In this document: in pieces, positions 44,234 through 48,794 of the stretch
How the letters are laid out: each line of letters opens with the position of its first letter
Numbering within the stretch: the first letter of the stretch is position 1
Assembly (NCBI GenBank): GCA_019112735.1
Contig: DXIS01000021.1
Coordinates: forward strand, 1 to 48,794
Source of the DNA: Candidatus Mediterraneibacter guildfordensis
Lineage (GTDB): Bacteria; Bacillota; Clostridia; Lachnospirales; Lachnospiraceae
DNA: 48,794 nucleotides
Direction: 5' to 3'
The notes under the pieces: model-generated
What the model saw: only the letters and a program-made list of their open reading frames with translations
Database searches by the model: none
Told to the model about the DNA's origin: nothing
Translations under genes and position numbers: made by a program

Positions 44234-44589
44234 TGGGACTTCAGCTGATCTCACAGTATTCTGCCGGCTCTAAAAGAAATCAGTCCAGAGTTATCTACTG
44301 TTTTGACTGTGATGATTATGACAGCAGACCGGCAGACTTAAAATTCCTGGATAACGCACAAAGATACTGCAAAGAGCGGAATGCTGATTTTGTCTGGTTC
44401 TGTAAGGATATAGAGCAGGTATACACCGGGAACAGCGTTGATAAAGGCAGGAAGAAAAATGAAGCGGTCAGCTTTAAAGTGAAGAAAAAGATTGGAGAGT
44501 TAAGAGCAGAAAAACTGACTCATGTGGAGTATCGGAATGGCGTAAGCAACATTATGACGGTTCTGGATCAATATCTGGAACGCAAATAA
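44233..44589 (+). CDS. small acidic-motif partner of the AAA_15 ATPase
   Basis: 118 residues, unrecognised as a full family. The core VIYCFDCDDYDSRPAD (about residues 19-34) has Asp residues at the end of a beta strand, as in Toprim or RloB-like metal sites. Unlike classic Toprim proteins it lacks an early conserved Glu. The second half is helical and basic (KVKKKIGELRAEKL). It starts on the last base of the ATPase stop codon, so the two are made together. Possible effector of the pair. Confidence 0.6.
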   Translation: MGLQLISQYSAGSKRNQSRVIYCFDCDDYDSRPADLKFLDNAQRYCKERNADFVWFCKDIEQVYTGNSVDKGRKKNEAVSFKVKKKIGELRAEKLTHVEYRNGVSNIMTVLDQYLERK

Positions 44590-44602
44590 GGAGAATGCCT
44601 GT

Positions 44603-45649
44603 ATGAATAAAAAGAAAGATGAAATGAGCATCCGCTCCAGTGCGGCGGAGTATCTGACTTATGTGGCCACGGTCGGCGATCAGCAGGACAGCATAGAAAT
44701 GCGGTATGAGGACGAAAATATATGGCTGACACAGAAGATGATGGCAGTATTATATGATATAAGCGTAGCTGCAATTAATCAACACATAAAAAAGATTTAT
44801 GAAGATTCTGAACTGGAACAGGAATCAACTATTAAGAAATACTTAATAGTTCAGGCAGAAGGATCCCGACAGGTCAGCCGTGAAGTCGCCCACTATAATC
44901 TGCAGATGATCATTGCGGTCGGGTTTAAGGTAAATAATGAGCGGGCGGTTCAGTTCCGTAAGTGGGCCAATGGAATTGTGAAGAATTATACGATCAAAGG
45001 ATGGGTCATTGATGATGAGCGTCTGAAAAACGGCGGTTCAGTTCTGACGAAAGAGTATTTTGACCGGCTGCTTGAACAGATCCGTGAGATCCGACTGTCA
45101 GAGCGAAGATTTTATCAGAAGATCACGGATATATATGCAACATCACTTGACTATGACCGTACCGCGCAGACGACAAAACAGTTTTTTGCAAAAGTACAGA
45201 ATAAGATGCATTATGCGGTTCACGGCCATACGGCAGCTGAACTGATCTATGAGCGGGCTGATGCGGAAAAACCGCATATGGGACTGACAACGTGGGCGGC
45301 AGCCCCGGATGGAAAGATCGTAAAAGGGGATGTCAGCGTTGCGAAAAATTACCTTACAGAAAAAGAAATGCGTTCTCTGGAGCGAATTGTTTCCGCTTAT
45401 CTTGACCTGGCTGAAGACCGCGCTGAACGGCATATTCCGATGACAATGGAAGACTGGGCCAGGCGGCTGGATCTGTTCCTTATGGCGGATGAAAGGGAAA
45501 TTCTGCAGGATGCAGGAAAAATTACTGCTGAGATTGCCAAAGAGAAAGCAGAAACAGAATTTGAAAAGTATCGCGTGATCCAGGACAGACTGTATATGTC
45601 AGATTTTGACAGGTATCTGTTGGAACTTGAAGAAAATATGAAAAATTAA
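44603..45649 (+). CDS. RhuM family protein
   Basis: 348 residues matching the RhuM ('virulence RhuM') family along its length. The start has SAAEYLTYVATVGDQQDSIEM and ENIWLTQKMMAVLYD, with a DNA-binding-like DISVAAINQHIKKIY. A conserved body follows (HYNLQMIIAVGFKVNNERAV), then HYAVHGHTAAELI and the C-terminal EFEKYRVIQDRLY. RhuM genes occur widely near restriction and other defence genes; the biochemical activity is not established. The ribosome-binding site aaggagaatgcc is strong. It follows the ATPase pair by 13 bases. Confidence 0.9.
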   Translation: MNKKKDEMSIRSSAAEYLTYVATVGDQQDSIEMRYEDENIWLTQKMMAVLYDISVAAINQHIKKIYEDSELEQESTIKKYLIVQAEGSRQVSREVAHYNLQMIIAVGFKVNNERAVQFRKWANGIVKNYTIKGWVIDDERLKNGGSVLTKEYFDRLLEQIREIRLSERRFYQKITDIYATSLDYDRTAQTTKQFFAKVQNKMHYAVHGHTAAELIYERADAEKPHMGLTTWAAAPDGKIVKGDVSVAKNYLTEKEMRSLERIVSAYLDLAEDRAERHIPMTMEDWARRLDLFLMADEREILQDAGKITAEIAKEKAETEFEKYRVIQDRLYMSDFDRYLLELEENMKN

Positions 45650-45683
45650 ATATGCAGCCACAACGTTCAGGCAGGGAATTCTA

Positions 45684-46424
45684 ATGAGAGAAAAAATATT
45701 TAAGTACGTAAAAGAAAAATACAATATTGAACCGGATTATCCGTTCTCTACCGCTCCGACCTATCCGGTCCTGCGCCATGCGGACAACCGGAAATGGTTC
45801 GCGCTGATCATGGACGTGCAGCGGGAGAAGCTGGGGCTGAAGGGCACGGATTATGTGGATATCATTAATCTGAAGCTGGGCGATCCGATGCTGGTGGACA
45901 TGATCGTCCGGCAGCCGGGATATTTCTACGGGTATCACATCACCCGCAGCAGCTGGATCTCCATCCTGCTGGATGGGACGGTTCCGTTTGAGGAGATCTG
46001 TCAGTGGATCGACGAGAGCTATGCGGTGACGGCTTCCAGGAAGAAGCAGCAGAAGATCCGGCCGCCGAAGGAATGGATCGTGCCGGCGAATCCAAAGTAT
46101 TTTGATATCGTGCATGCATTTGACGACGCCGAAGAAATCGACTGGAAGCAGGGCAGAGGCATCAAAGCCGGAGATACGGTGTTCATCTATGCGGGCGCGC
46201 CGGTCTCGGCGATCCTGTATAAATGCCGGGTGACGGAGACGGATATCCCGTATCATTACAGCGACCGGAACCTGACGATCACGGCGGTGATGAAGATCAA
46301 ACTGCAGAAGCGGTATATGCCGGACCGGTTTACATTTGAGAAACTGAAGGAAGAATACGGGATCTATGCGGTCCGGGGGCCGAGAGGGATCCCGCACAGT
46401 CTGAGCGAGGCGCTGAAGAAATAG
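45684..46424 (+). CDS. MmcQ/YjbR-domain protein fused to a PUA/EVE-like domain
   Basis: 246 residues. Residues ~1-125 are a MmcQ/YjbR-like domain (NIEPDYPFSTAPTYPVLRH, then NRKWFALIMDV and HITRSSWISILLDG), a small cyay-like fold. Residues ~130-246 resemble a PUA/EVE domain (WIVPANPKYFDIVHAF, then GIKAGDTVFIYAG). EVE domains bind modified bases in DNA or RNA (family knowledge). The combination hints at nucleic-acid reading near the restriction genes; function is not known. It ends ten bases before the phosphoesterase gene. Confidence 0.78.
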   Translation: MREKIFKYVKEKYNIEPDYPFSTAPTYPVLRHADNRKWFALIMDVQREKLGLKGTDYVDIINLKLGDPMLVDMIVRQPGYFYGYHITRSSWISILLDGTVPFEEICQWIDESYAVTASRKKQQKIRPPKEWIVPANPKYFDIVHAFDDAEEIDWKQGRGIKAGDTVFIYAGAPVSAILYKCRVTETDIPYHYSDRNLTITAVMKIKLQKRYMPDRFTFEKLKEEYGIYAVRGPRGIPHSLSEALKK

Positions 46425-46434
46425 GTGTTGTGGA

Positions 46435-47142
46435 ATGAAAGTGCTTGTAATACCGGACGTACATCTGAAGCCGTGGATGTTTGAACGGGCGGATAAGATA
46501 ATGGAACAGGGCGCGGCGGAACGGGCGGTATGCCTTATGGATATTCCGGACGACTGGCATCAGGAATATAATCTGGAACTGTATAAGGAAACATTCGATG
46601 CGGCGATCGCATTTGCGAAGAAATATCCGGAAACGCTGTGGGCATACGGCAATCATGACCTGAGCTACATATGGAATGAGATGGAAAGCGGATACAGCCC
46701 GGCTGCGGCGTATACCGTGGCAATGAAACTGGATGAGCTGGCGGGCGCGCTGCCGGAAGAAAATGAGATCCGATACATCCAGAAGATCGATAACGTCCTT
46801 TTTTGCCACGGAGGGCTTCTGGATTATTTCGTGAAGAAAACCGTGCCGGCAGAGAAGTATCACGATGTGGATGAAGTGGTGAGGATCATCAATGGCCTGC
46901 CACGGGAATATATGTGGAGCGATGTGTCCCCAATCTGGCACAGACCGCAGTATACGTCGGGGAAAATGTATGGGGACGAGAAGGTGCTGCAGGTGGTGGG
47001 ACATACGCCGGTGGAGAAGATATACAGAGAGGGAAATGTGATATCCTGTGATGTGTTTTCAACGTATAGAGACGGGAGAGCAATCGGGACGGAAGAGTTT
47101 GTGGTGGTGGATACGGATACAGGGGAGTGGAATACAGTATGA
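46435..47142 (+). CDS. calcineurin-like metallophosphoesterase
   Basis: 235 residues with the two-metal motifs VIPDVHLKPW (D-x-H, about residues 5-14), GNHDLSYIW (about 78) and a final GHTPVEK (about 187). The usual GD motif after the first strand is MDIPDDW, a weaker match. Closest in layout to PrpE/ApaH-like phosphatases; substrate unknown. Its stop overlaps the Sau3AI-type gene start (ATGA), linking the two in one operon. Confidence 0.85.
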   Translation: MKVLVIPDVHLKPWMFERADKIMEQGAAERAVCLMDIPDDWHQEYNLELYKETFDAAIAFAKKYPETLWAYGNHDLSYIWNEMESGYSPAAAYTVAMKLDELAGALPEENEIRYIQKIDNVLFCHGGLLDYFVKKTVPAEKYHDVDEVVRIINGLPREYMWSDVSPIWHRPQYTSGKMYGDEKVLQVVGHTPVEKIYREGNVISCDVFSTYRDGRAIGTEEFVVVDTDTGEWNTV

Positions 47143-48692
47143 AAAAATATGATGATAGAGATAGAAATAGTATATTAGAATATGCGCGCAAAGCACAAGG
47201 GTTGAAAATCTCAGATATGTGCACAGATGCGAAAGCTATTAATCCAAAAGACAAAGGAGCAGTGGGGAATCTGATACAAGAGAGTTATTTTGGAATCCCC
47301 AGGAATTCTTCTTCAGAACCAGATTTTGAAAAAGCGGGTATTGAATTGAAGGCGTTTGGTTATTGGGAAGATGCAGAGAAACCGAAGGCAGATCAAAGAT
47401 TAGCTTTATCAAAAATTGATTTTATGGAATTTGAGAAAGAGGTTCCTTTTGAACAAAGTCATTTATATCATAAATGTAAATGCATGTTGATGATGGCGTA
47501 TTTATTAAAGCTTGGTCAAAAACGGATAGATTCAGAAATTAGATATGTAAGATTATATGAGTTAGATAAAATAGTTTCACGTGATTGGAAGCAGATCGTG
47601 AATGATTATTATACTATAATGGGGAAAATACATGATGGTAAAGCATCGGAACTTTCAGAAGGTGACACAGAGCTCTTAGGAGCTGCAAGGACCGGGGATA
47701 AGAATTCGAAACTTGAGAAAGCGCCCAAAGATGATATGGCGTTACCAAGAAGATTTGCGCTGAAACAATCTTATGTGACATATTTACTTAAAGAATATAT
47801 TGTTCCTGGAAATGAATTCAACAAGAAAGTTAAGTGTTCAACTAAAGAATTCCACATAAAAATCCCACGTGGAAAAACCTTTGAACAATGGCTGAATGTA
47901 ATTGATGGTAAATATGTGGGGAAAACAGCAGTAAAACTTTCAAGACTGAAAAAGATTAAAAAGATTACTGGTCCAATAAGTTTTACTGACAAAAATGCTT
48001 ATAGTAGGATTGGATTAGCAATGTTGGGAACAACATCAAATAAAGATAGTTATCTTCAAAAAACAAATACTGTGGTGAAAAGTGTTCGTATCCAAAAGAA
48101 CGGGAAAATAAAGGAAAAATGGTCGTTCCCTAATTTCGGAGTTGAAGATATTGTTGATCAAGAGTGGGAAGAGTCAGAGATTTTTATGTACTTGTCGGAA
48201 CAAAGGATACTGATGCAGATATTTGTTGAGGAAGAGAATGGATATGTATATAAAGGACATCTTTTTTTAAAATTTACGCCTGAAGTATTAGATGAGTATG
48301 TAAAGCAGACTTGGGAATCGTTTAAGAAAAAAGTTATAGAAGGGATTTCTTTTGTATTAGAACTCCGAGGAAAGGGATTTGAAATATGCTCTGATGTTCA
48401 AGGAAAGACAAGCGGGCAGATTGGCTTGATAAAACTTCATGCAAGAGATATTACGTATGATATTGACAGAAAACATATACATGGGGATAGTCGAGAAGCG
48501 GAAAAAATACTTGATGATAATACTGTGAATGGACGATTTGTATGGAAGCCACAGAATAGGGATAAATATGGATGCAAAATACTAAACGGAGATGTGATAA
48601 CCAAACAGAGTTTTTGGCTTAACAATGATTTTGTTCTTAAATATATACGGGATAAGAAACCAGAGATTTTTTCCAATATAGGAGAATGCTGA
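47139..48692 (+). CDS. Sau3AI-type restriction endonuclease (GATC-like)
   Basis: 517 residues. The N-terminal half carries the MutH/Sau3AI catalytic core: E48 in GNLIQESYFG, D62 in SEPDF and E69-x-K71 in GIELKAF. The C-terminal half looks like a second, non-catalytic MutH-like domain (FKKKVIEGISFVLELRGKG). Sau3AI cuts GATC as an allosteric homodimer-like enzyme (family knowledge). I prefer ATG 47139, which overlaps the previous stop, to the in-frame GTG at 47127. It is strikingly AT-rich next to its GC-balanced neighbours, suggesting recent transfer. A matching methylase is expected beyond the window. Confidence 0.88.
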   Translation: MKKYDDRDRNSILEYARKAQGLKISDMCTDAKAINPKDKGAVGNLIQESYFGIPRNSSSEPDFEKAGIELKAFGYWEDAEKPKADQRLALSKIDFMEFEKEVPFEQSHLYHKCKCMLMMAYLLKLGQKRIDSEIRYVRLYELDKIVSRDWKQIVNDYYTIMGKIHDGKASELSEGDTELLGAARTGDKNSKLEKAPKDDMALPRRFALKQSYVTYLLKEYIVPGNEFNKKVKCSTKEFHIKIPRGKTFEQWLNVIDGKYVGKTAVKLSRLKKIKKITGPISFTDKNAYSRIGLAMLGTTSNKDSYLQKTNTVVKSVRIQKNGKIKEKWSFPNFGVEDIVDQEWEESEIFMYLSEQRILMQIFVEEENGYVYKGHLFLKFTPEVLDEYVKQTWESFKKKVIEGISFVLELRGKGFEICSDVQGKTSGQIGLIKLHARDITYDIDRKHIHGDSREAEKILDDNTVNGRFVWKPQNRDKYGCKILNGDVITKQSFWLNNDFVLKYIRDKKPEIFSNIGEC

Positions 48693-48794
48693 TGGATAAT
48701 CATGAACCGCGATTTCATGGCGAGGTAACAGCTAAAAGCCATCATAATATGAGTAAGATAAAGGGGAGCAATACAAAGATTGAAATTGTTCTTC
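48692..48794 (+). CDS. vsr: Vsr-type mismatch endonuclease, N-terminus (partial)
   Basis: The first 34 codons of an ORF that runs off the window. SHHNMSKIKGSNTKIEIVL matches the start of Vsr (very short patch repair) endonucleases, which nick T:G mismatches left by deaminated 5-methylcytosine. It starts on the last base of the endonuclease stop. A Vsr here implies a cytosine-5 methyltransferase partner, as in Sau3AI systems. Confidence 0.7.
   Translation, partial: MDNHEPRFHGEVTAKSHHNMSKIKGSNTKIEIVL

Noticed and set aside
47139..48692. MutH mismatch-repair endonuclease
   Set aside because: At 517 residues with a second MutH-like half, it fits Sau3AI; MutH is about 230 residues and is restricted to Dam-type gammaproteobacteria.

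Overview
The window looks like chromosomal DNA of a gut-type Lachnospiraceae (Clostridia, Bacillota). The reasons are purine-rich ribosome-binding sites before most genes, the Bacillus-like speA-type decarboxylase/holB/ricT/trmN6/rsmI gene order, a K+-dependent pyrophosphate-driven ion pump, and a moderate GC content. Family assignments come from reading the translated motifs; no database search was possible, and the genus is not claimed.

Layout. (1) 1-1042: the 3' end of a 23S rRNA gene runs straight into seven tRNA genes (Asp, Val, Tyr, Thr, initiator Met, Phe, Lys). A broken tRNA-Thr-like relic lies among them, and no 5S gene follows the 23S. (2) 1084-6698: a conserved housekeeping run with an Orn/Lys/Arg decarboxylase, a guanylate-kinase-like protein in the place usually held by thymidylate kinase, DNA polymerase III delta', RicT, TrmN6 and RsmI. 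(3) 6716-10049: a reverse-strand, motif-degenerate ABC ATPase, a DUF885 lipoprotein, an internally deleted aldo/keto reductase, and tRNA-Glu and tRNA-Cys with their own promoter. (4) 10071-26412: a reverse-strand HTH regulator and a divergent eleven-gene locus, the most interesting part of the window. It encodes a zinc-ribbon/TPR protein, an unknown protein, a membrane-extended YidD, a HerA-like ATPase, a 975-residue acidic-stalk WHH nuclease toxin, its SUKH immunity protein, an SPFH protein with two zinc ribbons, a four-helix membrane protein, two zinc-ribbon/single-TM proteins with different outer domains (YARHG and C-type-lectin-like), and a membrane-anchored NagZ-amidase fusion.

(5) 26587-29237: an ECF sigma factor and a membrane-anchored beta-propeller protein. 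(6) 29238-30196: a gene-poor stretch with an intact promoter, a 27-codon ORF and what looks like a decayed gene. (7) 30197-38762: a TPR/AAA ATPase with a 14-residue acidic repeat, GlgB, HppA, and a reverse-strand L-cysteine desulfidase-family protein. (8) 38893-42784: a small XRE repressor with three identical-arm palindromic operators on its promoter and a DUF3169-like membrane protein, then a WYL regulator, a 2H phosphoesterase (ThpR), a MazG-like pyrophosphohydrolase and an HD hydrolase. (9) 42797-48794: an island with a defence flavour: an AAA_15-type ATPase with a small DxD partner, RhuM, a YjbR/PUA-like fusion, a metallophosphoesterase, a Sau3AI-type GATC endonuclease of low GC content, and the start of a Vsr mismatch endonuclease cut by the window edge.

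Working hypothesis for the 11.7-26.3 kb locus (inference): the HerA-like ATPase, SPFH scaffold, YidD and membrane proteins form an envelope-spanning assembly. It exports or displays the nuclease toxin, the NagZ-amidase opens or remodels peptidoglycan, and the SUKH protein protects the producer.
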